Positions 1 to 5,554 of a stretch of 5,554 nucleotides of DNA are shown here, piece after piece. Under the pieces are notes generated by a model that saw only the letters and a program-made list of their open reading frames with translations, was not told the origin of the DNA and ran no database searches. The DNA comes from Treponema sp. Lineage in GTDB: Bacteria > Spirochaetota > Spirochaetia > Treponematales > Breznakiellaceae. The stretch is from NCBI GenBank assembly GCA_009776715.1, contig WRNF01000001.1:18797-24350 (forward strand). Reading direction: 5' to 3'. A program made the position numbers and the translations under genes. Position 1 is the stretch's first letter. Each line of letters starts with the position of its first letter.

Positions 1-953
1 ACCATCCCAATTGCTAAAGCTTGAATAAACATTTCCTGGCTTCGCCATGCAACGATAAGGCCAATGCATGTAAAAACTCCTACCAGGGTAAGATACAACA
101 CTACTCCTAAAAATCCATTTTCTTCTGCATAAGATGCAAATATAAAATCATTGTGTATTTCCGGGAATTTTTTTATTCTTGCCTGCCCTTGTCCAATGCC
201 CTTACCCAGAAAACCGCCGGATTCCAGTGCGTTCAAACTGTGAATAATCTGGTACCCTTCACTTTCTCTATCCAATTCCTCCAATGGAGTTAAAAAATCA
301 TCGATCCGTTTTTTCCAAATTTCATTATTCATCATTAATCCCGTTCCCATAGGAATAATTACTGCTAATACTGCTATGAACCATCCTACTTTTATTCCGG
401 CAACAAAACAAATTATTAGACTAAAAAATGCAATTAACACTGCATCTGAAAAATTCTTTTGCAGTAAAACCAAAATGGAAAATATTCCTGTTAACATAAT
501 TATTGGTACAATGCATTTGGAAGGAGAATTAATATTCTCTTTGCTTTTATCTAATTTATAAGCTAAATATAAAGGAAGAACTACTTTTATAAATTCTGAA
601 GGTTGAAAACTTATTGATCCCACCCTTATCCACCGCGAATTCCCTCCGCTGCTTGTCTTGATTACAAGCGGAATTATATTAAAAACAATTGTTATTAATA
701 CACAGAGCATAACAAATACCCTGGATTTTATCATCTGGTCACGGAAAAGGAAAACTTTTAATAATATTAAAGCAACTATAGAGCCTGCAAAAACCCCATA
801 GGCAATTAAATTCCCGCGTAATTGATTCTCTGTGCCAAATGAATATGAAGCGGAATAAAGAGTTACTATTCCCAGAAGCGCCAGCAAAAGAACTGCGGCA
901 ATAAGAATATAATCAAACCGAATTGTTCCGTATTCATCCCGTAAAAATTGCAT
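1..953 (-). CDS. ftsW: FtsW, septal peptidoglycan glycosyltransferase (SEDS family), 3' end missing
   Basis: SEDS-family polytopic membrane protein that polymerises lipid II into septal glycan with a class B PBP. I translated 317 codons from ATG at 951-953 to the left window edge. The frame stays open, so the C-terminal part (roughly the last two membrane segments) lies outside. Visible landmarks are a cytoplasmic start (MQFLRDEYGTIRFDY), several hydrophobic segments between residues 15 and 200, SSGGNSRWIRVG at 101-112, QPSEF at 117-121, GYQ at 233-235, GGFLGKGIGQG at 246-256, and the hallmark PEIHNDFIFA at 264-273 followed by AEENGFLG. The start is supported by an AGGAG five bases upstream (959-963) that shares bases with the mraY stop codon, so translation is probably coupled. 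RodA is the alternative, but the dcw context and the PExHxDFIFA form favour FtsW. LLQKNFSDA at 163-171 sits where many relatives have a PD-x-G form; this may be lineage-specific. Confidence 0.93.
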   Translation of the reverse strand, partial: MQFLRDEYGTIRFDYILIAAVLLLALLGIVTLYSASYSFGTENQLRGNLIAYGVFAGSIVALILLKVFLFRDQMIKSRVFVMLCVLITIVFNIIPLVIKTSSGGNSRWIRVGSISFQPSEFIKVVLPLYLAYKLDKSKENINSPSKCIVPIIMLTGIFSILVLLQKNFSDAVLIAFFSLIICFVAGIKVGWFIAVLAVIIPMGTGLMMNNEIWKKRIDDFLTPLEELDRESEGYQIIHSLNALESGGFLGKGIGQGQARIKKFPEIHNDFIFASYAEENGFLGVVLYLTLVGVFTCIGLIVAWRSQEMFIQALAIGM

Positions 954-958
954 TTTTT

Positions 959-963
959 CTCCT
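959..963 (-). promoter_or_regulatory. Ribosome binding site of ftsW, overlapping the mraY stop
   Basis: The minus strand reads TAGGAGAAAAATG here. AGGAG lies five bases before the ftsW ATG, and its first two bases belong to the TAG stop of mraY (962-964). Ribosomes ending mraY would sit directly on this site, which suggests translational coupling. Confidence 0.75.
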
Positions 964-2041
964 ACTGAATTTTAATTGTCGAGAGAGCGAATAACGCAAA
1001 TAAGCCCCCCAATATCCAAAAACGAACCGTTACCTTTGATTCCGCCCATCCTTTCATCTCGAAATGGTGATGCAGCGGCGCCATGGCCAGGACCCTTCTT
1101 TTCCGTATTTTAAAGTACAAGACCTGAATAATAACCGAAGCTATTTCCAATACAAAAATGCCCCCGACCATCATAACAAGCACTTCTTTCTTAATAATTA
1201 ATGATATAACAGCAACAAGCCCCCCCAATGCAAGTGAGCCAGTGTCCCCGGAAAAAACCTGGGCGGGGTGAGCGTTATACCATAGAAAGGCAATTAACGC
1301 GCCTACGACTGCAAGGCAAAGTATTGTGAGTTCTCCGGATTCCCGAATAAACGGAATATTTAAATATACCGAATAATCTTTATGCCCGGAAATATAAGTA
1401 AGTATTGCAAGGGCAATAAAAACCAGAATCATTAATCCGGCCATAAGCCCGTCAAGCCCATCGCTGAAATTCACCCCATTAGCTTCTGCAACAATAAGCA
1501 ACGCTCCAAAAGGAATCCATAATGCCCCTAAATTTACAACAGGATCTTTAAAAAAAGGCAGATAGAGATCCGTTGTGTGGTCATCGCCGGTAAAATAGAG
1601 ATAAAAAATTATCCCAAATGCTGCCAAAAATTGCCCTGCAAGTTTTCCCCATACCGGTAATCCTTCAGAATTATGACGCTTAACTTTCAAAAAATCATCA
1701 ATAAAGCCAATAATGCCAAATGCAACAAAAGCACATAACGCAAGCCACATCATTTTATTATTAAAATTACCCCAAAGCAGCATGGAAATGACGACAGAAC
1801 CAATTATAAAAAGCCCTCCCATGGTGGGTGTCCCTGCCTTTTTAAGATGGCTTTGAGGGCCGTCGCTGCGTATGGATTGCCCAATTTTTAATTTTTTTAA
1901 CGCTTCTATTATTTTCCCGCCAAAAATAAAACAGATTAACAAGGTGGTTATTGCAGCATATACTCCCCGGAAGGTAAGATACTGGAAAACACGAAACGGC
2001 GAGAAATATTCCGCTAATGGATACAAGAATTCTAAAAACAT
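962..2041 (-). CDS. mraY: MraY, phospho-N-acetylmuramoyl-pentapeptide transferase
   Basis: Integral membrane enzyme that transfers phospho-MurNAc-pentapeptide from the UDP precursor to undecaprenyl phosphate, making lipid I, the first membrane step of peptidoglycan synthesis. At 359 aa it has the usual family length. Family marks in order: SHLKKAGTPTMGG at 64-76, the aspartate pair IDDFLK (D115, D116), NFSDGLDGL at 191-199, FSGDTGSLALG at 263-273 containing the third catalytic aspartate (D266), and the HHHFEMKGW loop at 324-332. About ten hydrophobic segments are visible. It starts at a TAATG junction with murF, and a GGGAG lies seven bases upstream. One oddity is AEANGVNFSDGLDG at 185-198, where most bacterial MraY have SNAVNLTDGLDG; the aspartates and the asparagine before FSD are kept, so activity is expected. 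The HHH loop and length exclude WecA-type relatives. Confidence 0.97.
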   Translation of the reverse strand: MFLEFLYPLAEYFSPFRVFQYLTFRGVYAAITTLLICFIFGGKIIEALKKLKIGQSIRSDGPQSHLKKAGTPTMGGLFIIGSVVISMLLWGNFNNKMMWLALCAFVAFGIIGFIDDFLKVKRHNSEGLPVWGKLAGQFLAAFGIIFYLYFTGDDHTTDLYLPFFKDPVVNLGALWIPFGALLIVAEANGVNFSDGLDGLMAGLMILVFIALAILTYISGHKDYSVYLNIPFIRESGELTILCLAVVGALIAFLWYNAHPAQVFSGDTGSLALGGLVAVISLIIKKEVLVMMVGGIFVLEIASVIIQVLYFKIRKRRVLAMAPLHHHFEMKGWAESKVTVRFWILGGLFALFALSTIKIQ

Positions 2042-3477
2042 TATGCTGCTCCCTTATATAATTTTTCGGCAAAAATATTTGATAAATTTTCCAGATTGCA
2101 GTCCCTCGATCCTTTTATTAAAACTAAATCTCCGCTGCAAATATAACTGTTAAGCGCTTGCGTTAATGCTTGGATGCTGCATGTATGAAAAACCTGTGCA
2201 GCTTTCAAATACGCATGCGGCTGGGCGGCCGCAATAGCCTGCATAACAGCCGCAGTTTCCTGTCCAAAAAGAAACACCATGTCCGCCTTGGATTCCGTTA
2301 AAAACTGCCCAATATCCCAATGCGCCTGCTGTGCTTTTTCTCCCAACTCCAGCATTTCTCCAATAACATACACCTTTCGCCCCTTCCATTGCAGGTTCTC
2401 GCAAAACTGCAATGCCTGCTGAAGCGCTTCCGGATTTGAATTATAGTTATCCCATATTACAGTAACATCGCCGTTAATGATTTCGCTTCGTCCCGGCAGG
2501 GCCTTTACCGATTTTAGCCCCTGACGTATGCTATTGCTGCTAACGGGAATTTCTTTTGCTATGGCAATTGCTGCCAGTGCATTTAAAAGATTGTAGTTTC
2601 CTGGCAGAGGGAAGTTGACATGCTGACCGTCCCAAATAATGTCCCAGCCGCATAGCCCCATGTCTTTACATTCGCCTAATTCGGTAAAAGCCTGCTTGCC
2701 GTGAAAAAGCACTTTCCCCTCTACTCCCTGCAGAAGAAAATTCCTGAAGGGAGATTCCTGCGGAATTACCGCAATGCCTTTACCGGAAAAATTTGAAAAA
2801 ACAATTTTTTTTTCGTAAGCTATCTCATCAATACTGCCGATATTACCGATGTGGGCAGTGCCGACATTAGTGATAAGCGCAATATCAGGTTTTAAAATTG
2901 ATGCAAGAACTGCCATTTCCCCCCGATGATTTATACCCAGCTCAAATATTCCAACCTCATGGCAGGGACGAATATTAAAAATAGCCAGGGGCAGCCCTAT
3001 CTCGGAATTGTAATTGCCGGGATTTATAACTACCGATTTTTCATTGACAATAATATTTGCAGCGATTTCTTTTGTCGTTGTTTTCCCTGATGAACCGGTA
3101 ATGGCGATTTTTAAAAGGCCGGGAAATTTATTAAGATACATTTTTGCTGCATTTTGAAAGCTTTCCAGGGTATCATCGACCGCGATAATGCTTTTCCCCC
3201 ATTTTTTTGCTGTTTGTATAAGGTTAAATGATTCAATTTTAGCCCGTTCAACTAAAGCGGCTGAAGCGCCCTTTTGGAATGCCATTTCTACAAAAGAGTG
3301 GCCATCGCATTTTGTTCCGTTAAGTGCAACAAACATCGCTCCTTCCGAAATGTTCCGGGAATCTATGCTTACCGATAAAAAACCGCTGCCCGTAGAATCG
3401 TTAAATGAATAAAAATCTGCCTTTAAGCAGTGGGATAATTCATTGTATCTTAATTTACAGGCATTATCAGAGACCAT
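2041..3477 (-). CDS. murF: MurF, UDP-MurNAc-tripeptide--D-alanyl-D-alanine ligase
   Basis: Cytoplasmic ATP-dependent Mur ligase that adds D-Ala-D-Ala to UDP-MurNAc-tripeptide, giving the pentapeptide used by MraY, the next gene. At 478 aa it is slightly longer than the common 450-460. The N-terminal domain has the substrate-binding stretch DSRNISEGAMFVALNGTKCDGHSF (residues 39-62). The central domain has the P-loop ITGSSGKTTTKE (126-137), NYNSEIGLPL (155-164), FELGINHRGEM (178-188) and TNVGTAHIG (203-211), with a lysine-rich YEKK (221-224) where Mur ligases carry the carbamylated lysine. PGNYNLLNALAA (292-303), LPGRSE (327-332) and DNYNSNPEA (343-351) complete the pattern. DNYNSNP is the MurF-type form of the third-domain motif and separates it from MurE. 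An AAAGGA lies six bases before the ATG. The first 11 bases overlap ftsL and the last base is the A of the mraY ATG. Confidence 0.96.
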   Translation of the reverse strand: MVSDNACKLRYNELSHCLKADFYSFNDSTGSGFLSVSIDSRNISEGAMFVALNGTKCDGHSFVEMAFQKGASAALVERAKIESFNLIQTAKKWGKSIIAVDDTLESFQNAAKMYLNKFPGLLKIAITGSSGKTTTKEIAANIIVNEKSVVINPGNYNSEIGLPLAIFNIRPCHEVGIFELGINHRGEMAVLASILKPDIALITNVGTAHIGNIGSIDEIAYEKKIVFSNFSGKGIAVIPQESPFRNFLLQGVEGKVLFHGKQAFTELGECKDMGLCGWDIIWDGQHVNFPLPGNYNLLNALAAIAIAKEIPVSSNSIRQGLKSVKALPGRSEIINGDVTVIWDNYNSNPEALQQALQFCENLQWKGRKVYVIGEMLELGEKAQQAHWDIGQFLTESKADMVFLFGQETAAVMQAIAAAQPHAYLKAAQVFHTCSIQALTQALNSYICSGDLVLIKGSRDCNLENLSNIFAEKLYKGAA

Positions 3478-3754
3478 TATTGTTCCTTTCCATAATTATA
3501 TAAATAATATCATCAGGATTTGCCGGGGTTAAGCCCAATTCCTCCGCTTCATCAATTATCTTTTCCATATGCAGTAAATTATTAATATCATTATTAATAA
3601 TTCTGTTTTCGCTGATTATTTCTTCTTGTTTTTTTTCAAGATTAATTAGTTTGTTTTGATAATCCCTGCTTTGGTTAGACCGCCAAACAATTACCCACAG
3701 AAAGCCAATAAATGTAACGATCATCAAAAAAAATGCAACATAATATCTTTTCAT
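3467..3754 (-). CDS. ftsL: FtsL-like divisome protein, single-pass membrane, coiled coil
   Basis: Small bitopic membrane protein of 95 aa. Visible layout: a three-residue basic start (MKR), one hydrophobic segment at about 4-24, then a charged, heptad-like stretch at about 30-63 rich in Leu, Ile, Asn, Glu and Lys. A C-terminal tail follows with MEKIIDEAEELGLTPANPDDIIYI (63-86), which resembles the A-x-x-LGL/M ending of FtsL and DivIC proteins. FtsL forms a subcomplex with FtsQ/DivIB and FtsB/DivIC and helps activate FtsW with its class B PBP. Sequence alone cannot separate FtsL from FtsB/DivIC. The position straight after rsmH is the classical ftsL slot and decides the call. It starts inside the rsmH stop (ATGA overlap), with GAGAGGA just upstream, and its TGA lies inside murF. 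The usual next gene, ftsI, is missing. Confidence 0.8.
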   Translation of the reverse strand: MKRYYVAFFLMIVTFIGFLWVIVWRSNQSRDYQNKLINLEKKQEEIISENRIINNDINNLLHMEKIIDEAEELGLTPANPDDIIYIIMERNNNGL

Positions 3755-4695
3755 ATTTCCTCTCTTGTTTTTTCAACAACCCTTAGCCGGGCGCTCCTAC
3801 AGGGAGGATTGCGTTTAACTTCATTTTCGCTGGGAGTTACCCCTTTCTTTGTTAAAATTTCCACTGTTGGATATCCTTTGCATTTGCATATTACCGCGTT
3901 TGCAGGGCAGGTACAGGCCGTGCTTTTATTCTTAAAAAAATTTTTCACAATAGCATCCTCTAAAGAATGGAAGGAGATTACGCCATAACGCCCTCCCGGT
4001 TTAAGGACATTCAATGCGCCTTCGAGCAATTTAGTAAGCCCGGAAAGCTCATTATTTACTTCTATGCGCAGCGCCATAAAGGTTCTAGTGGCGGGGTGCA
4101 GCCGTCCATGCCTGTACGAAGCAGGAACCGTCTGTTTAACCAGTTCTGCAAGGGCGGAAGCCATGATAAGGCGGCTTTTCTGCCTTGCCTGAACAATTGC
4201 CCGCGCAATGCGGCGGGAAAAACGCTCGCCTGCATTCTTATATAAAATATCGGCTATTTCCTTCTCTGACCTATGCAATAAAATTTCAGTTGCCGGAATG
4301 CCGCGGGAAGCATCCAGCCGCATATCCAGGGGTTCATCTGCCGAAAAAGAAAAGCCCCTGCCGCTCTTGCAATAATGAAAAGCGCTGATTCCTAAATCGG
4401 AAACAATGGCATCAGGGCGTTCCAGTGACGGGGGATATGAAGCCAGAAATTCCTGCGACCAGGCATGGAAAAACTGCACCCTGTTTCCGAATTGCGAAAG
4501 ATTTTCTTTTGCCGCCGACAGAATTTGTTCATCCGCATCAACGCCTATAACTGATGTATTTTTAGTTTGAGTTAAAAAAATAAGGGCATGGCCGCCTTCG
4601 CCTAGCGTTGAATCAAGGATAACCCCTTGTTTTGATTTGGGTGCAAGATAATGGAACACTTCCTGCCCTAAAACCGGTATATGCATCGCTTCCAT
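3751..4695 (-). CDS. rsmH: RsmH (MraW), 16S rRNA cytosine-N4 methyltransferase
   Basis: S-adenosylmethionine-dependent enzyme that methylates N4 of C1402 (E. coli numbering) in 16S rRNA, in the ribosomal P site. At 314 aa it has the family length. Motifs in order: HIPVLGQEV at 5-13, the SAM-binding LDSTLGEGGHA at 27-37, GVDAD at 51-55, the SDLGIS motif at 99-104, GFSFSADEPLDMRLD at 114-128, HPATRTFMALRIEVNNEL at 200-217, and VISFHSLEDAIVK at 239-251. A CTCP plus CKC cysteine pair (261-272) and the terminal NPPCRSARLR (286-295) follow. The ATG at 4695 starts 5 bp after the mraZ stop, but its GAGGAA is rather distant (about 12 bases). An in-frame ATG at 4686 gives MHIPVL and is preceded by GGA, so the true start may be three codons later. 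The stop overlaps the ftsL start as ATGA. Confidence 0.97.
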   Translation of the reverse strand: MEAMHIPVLGQEVFHYLAPKSKQGVILDSTLGEGGHALIFLTQTKNTSVIGVDADEQILSAAKENLSQFGNRVQFFHAWSQEFLASYPPSLERPDAIVSDLGISAFHYCKSGRGFSFSADEPLDMRLDASRGIPATEILLHRSEKEIADILYKNAGERFSRRIARAIVQARQKSRLIMASALAELVKQTVPASYRHGRLHPATRTFMALRIEVNNELSGLTKLLEGALNVLKPGGRYGVISFHSLEDAIVKNFFKNKSTACTCPANAVICKCKGYPTVEILTKKGVTPSENEVKRNPPCRSARLRVVEKTREEI

Positions 4696-4700
4696 AAATA

Positions 4701-5153
4701 TTACCCATTTCCTCTTAGTTTATTGCTTAATTCTTCCGAACGTTCTTTCATCTCATTTTCATTGCGTTGACAGCTTTTATATTTGTCATTATCCCAAATT
4801 TCAAGATAGTCATATTGGCCAACAACATAACAATCCTTAACAAGGCCCGCAAATTCACGCAAAGGCGAAGCTATTAAAATGCGCCCCTGCTTGTCGATTT
4901 CCAGTTCATGAGCGGGACCAATATAACGCCGCCTAATATCCCTGTCGCTGGCGGAATACCTGTTAGTCGATGCGACAATTTTTTTTACTTCCTCTTTCCA
5001 GTCCTCGGCGATAAAAAGCCAGAGGCATATATCTGCGCCCTTGGTTAAAACGACCTTATCCTTTTCCATGATTTCACGTAAACGGCGCGGAAGGCTGATC
5101 CTGCCTGCTTCATCAAGAGTAACGTCAAATTCTCCGCTCAATATCCGTTCCAT
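4701..5153 (-). CDS. mraZ: MraZ, AbrB-like transcriptional regulator of the dcw operon
   Basis: DNA-binding protein that usually opens dcw clusters and, where studied, represses its own operon by binding short repeats at the promoter. At 150 aa it has the normal length. Two SpoVT-AbrB-type half domains are visible, each with the family signature: DEAGRISLPRRLR at 14-26 and DKQGRILIASPLRE at 87-100. LTKGADICLWLF (36-47) and VGQYDYLEIWD (111-121) are the strand regions that typically follow each signature. MraZ proteins form multimeric rings in known structures. The ATG follows an AGGA with a four-base spacer, and a promoter and repeat set lie directly upstream. The C-terminal tail is charged and ends 5 bp before rsmH. 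No disruption is seen. Confidence 0.97.
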   Translation of the reverse strand: MERILSGEFDVTLDEAGRISLPRRLREIMEKDKVVLTKGADICLWLFIAEDWKEEVKKIVASTNRYSASDRDIRRRYIGPAHELEIDKQGRILIASPLREFAGLVKDCYVVGQYDYLEIWDNDKYKSCQRNENEMKERSEELSNKLRGNG

Positions 5154-5168
5154 TTTTTCCTATTATTC

Positions 5169-5213
5169 CCCAATTTTAACCAAATTCCTCTAACTTAATA
5201 CCAATATTTACCA
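5169..5213 (-). promoter_or_regulatory. Candidate MraZ operator: four TGGK repeats in helical phase
   Basis: On the minus strand, TGGT begins at 5213, 5203 and 5182, and TGGG begins at 5172, giving spacings of 10, 21 and 10 bp. The two pairs are alike: TGGTAAATATTGGT and TGGTTAAAATTGGG. Known MraZ sites are short direct repeats of about 10 bp, TGGG-N5 type in E. coli. Here all four lie on one helix face, overlap the putative -10 and cover the leader, as expected for autorepression. The pattern is seen in the sequence; binding by MraZ is inferred. Confidence 0.65.
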
Positions 5214-5233
5214 TAATACCTATTGTGAGTCAA
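5205..5233 (-). promoter_or_regulatory. Putative sigma-70-type promoter of the mraZ operon
   Basis: On the minus strand, TTGACT (5233-5228) is followed after 17 bp by TAAATA (5210-5205), preceded by TG-G as an extended -10. The predicted transcript start is near 5198, leaving a leader of about 45 bases before mraZ. The -10 is only a fair match to TATAAT, but spacing, extended -10 and the A/T-rich tract upstream support it. It is the only good promoter I found for the six genes. Confidence 0.62.
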
Positions 5234-5235
5234 GC

Positions 5236-5266
5236 ATTTTTAAAAATATTTATTTTTTTTTATTTT
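5236..5266 (-). promoter_or_regulatory. A/T-rich tract upstream of the -35, UP-element-like
   Basis: An almost pure A/T run directly upstream of TTGACT on the minus strand. It contains an A9 tract and the 12-bp palindrome ATTTTTAAAAAT (5236-5247). The location fits an RNA polymerase alpha-subunit contact site or intrinsic DNA bend that strengthens the mraZ promoter. This is inferred from composition and position only. Confidence 0.4.
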
Positions 5267-5286
5267 CAGGCAGTTTCTATGTTCCT

Positions 5287-5300
5287 TTTTTGCGCAAAAA
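5287..5300. repeat. 14-bp perfect palindrome TTTTTGCGCAAAAA
   Basis: A perfect inverted repeat with no spacer, about 55 bp upstream of the mraZ -35. No loop separates the arms, so it looks more like a dimeric regulator site than an RNA hairpin. No regulator is named; a chance origin in A/T-rich DNA is possible. Confidence 0.4.
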
Positions 5301-5342
5301 TTGCTTTAAGTAGACTTACTTGATGGGAAAATGAGTTAAATT

Positions 5343-5358
5343 CTATACAGATGTGTAG
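5343..5358. repeat. Short dyad CTATACA-GA-TGTGTAG
   Basis: Two seven-base arms around a two-base centre; six of seven positions pair exactly and one is a T/G mismatch. It is operator-like in form and stands in otherwise featureless DNA. Nothing in the sequence ties it to a specific regulator. Confidence 0.3.
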
Positions 5359-5385
5359 TAATTATCGTTTTTTGGTGTAACATTT

Positions 5386-5429
5386 GGGATCAGGGCGATC
5401 GGGGAACAGGGATCGGGGATCGGGGATCA
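5386..5429 (+). repeat. Degenerate tandem array of GGGATCR (six units), G-quadruplex motif
   Basis: Six consecutive units: GGGATCA, GGGCGATCG (2-bp insertion), GGGAACA, GGGATCG, GGGATCG and GGGATCA. Six runs of three or four G are separated by three to five bases, which satisfies the usual G-quadruplex pattern on the plus strand. Five GATC tetramers start at 5388, 5397, 5411, 5418 and 5425. Such G-rich arrays often occur as dispersed intergenic repeats, but copies elsewhere in the genome cannot be seen here. Confidence 0.8.
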
Positions 5430-5482
5430 GATATCTTACCTATAACTTCATTTTGCCTCTCGCTAAGGCATATATGCAATAA

Positions 5483-5521
5483 CCACGGATTTTCACGGAT
5501 TTTACGGATTTCCACGGATTT
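5483..5521 (+). repeat. Four-copy tandem array of ACGGATT (unit about 10 bp)
   Basis: The core ACGGATT starts at 5485, 5495, 5504 and 5514, with TTT, TTTC or TTCC-type fillers, so the period is 10, 9 and 10 bp. It is followed by a T/A-rich run to the window end. The array has no open frame of note. It may be a dispersed intergenic repeat family or the edge of a longer element to the right; neither can be decided here. Confidence 0.75.
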
Positions 5522-5554
5522 TTTATTTTATTTTTAAATTCTGTATAAACTCGA

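Larger units (their letters stand above)
5234..5554. other. Non-coding region upstream of mraZ
   Basis: No convincing gene on either strand; frames are short and broken by stops. It carries the A/T-rich tract, one palindrome, one dyad and two tandem arrays listed separately. A weak TGCCT/AGGCA hairpin (5454-5470) has no T-run directly after it, so it is not called a terminator. No start of a divergent gene is visible before the right edge. Confidence 0.7.

Noticed and set aside
376..561. A 61-codon plus-strand reading frame
   Set aside because: It lies antisense inside ftsW, which has clear SEDS motifs in the other strand; no ribosome site or recognisable domain.
2150..2404. An 84-codon minus-strand frame inside murF
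   Set aside because: It is an out-of-frame shadow of the MurF C-terminal domain, whose motifs read through intact in the main frame.
3656..3988. A 110-codon plus-strand frame across the ftsL/rsmH junction
   Set aside because: Antisense to two well-supported genes, with low-complexity content and no family motif.
5308..5321. AAGTA-GACT-TACTT inverted repeat as an operator or hairpin
   Set aside because: Five-base arms in A/T-rich DNA are easily expected by chance.
5454..5470. TGCCT/AGGCA hairpin as a transcription terminator
   Set aside because: The stem is only 5 bp and no T-run follows on either strand.
5483..5521. ACGGATT array as a CRISPR array
   Set aside because: Units are about 10 bp with no spacers of 25-40 bp and no cas genes nearby.

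Overview
The window holds the front half of a division and cell wall (dcw) operon, entirely on the minus strand. Read in the direction of transcription, from right to left, the order is mraZ, rsmH (mraW), an ftsL-like small membrane protein gene, murF, mraY and ftsW. The ftsW gene runs off the left edge. The genes are packed very tightly: a 5-bp gap for mraZ-rsmH, an ATGA overlap for rsmH-ftsL, an 11-bp overlap for ftsL-murF, a TAATG junction for murF-mraY, and an 8-bp gap for mraY-ftsW. This looks like one translationally coupled transcript. No tRNA, rRNA, CRISPR array, transposase or phage gene was seen.

The organism is a bacterium with a moderately AT-rich genome. The gene order lacks ftsI and murE between ftsL and murF, and lacks murD between mraY and ftsW. 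Together with the character of the MraY and FtsW sequences, this best fits a spirochaete, probably Treponema-like. That is an inference from order and sequence character, made without a database search, and confidence is moderate.

Positions 5154-5554, right of mraZ, are non-coding. Next to mraZ lies a good sigma-70-type promoter (TTGACT, 17 bp, TAAATA with an extended TG and an A/T-rich upstream element). Four TGGK motifs overlap its -10 and leader at 10, 21 and 10 bp intervals, which makes a convincing candidate MraZ autoregulatory operator. Farther out come a 14-bp perfect palindrome, a short dyad, a G-rich array of a 7-bp unit (GGGATCR) with G-quadruplex potential and five GATC sites, and a four-copy array of an ACGGATT unit of about 10 bp.

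The proteins act together as follows. MraZ controls the operon. RsmH methylates 16S rRNA. MurF completes the UDP-MurNAc-pentapeptide, MraY loads it onto undecaprenyl phosphate as lipid I, and FtsW polymerises septal glycan from lipid II with the FtsL-type divisome protein as a partner. The genes themselves are conventional. The parts worth a second look are the non-coding upstream region and the missing ftsI/murE/murD.
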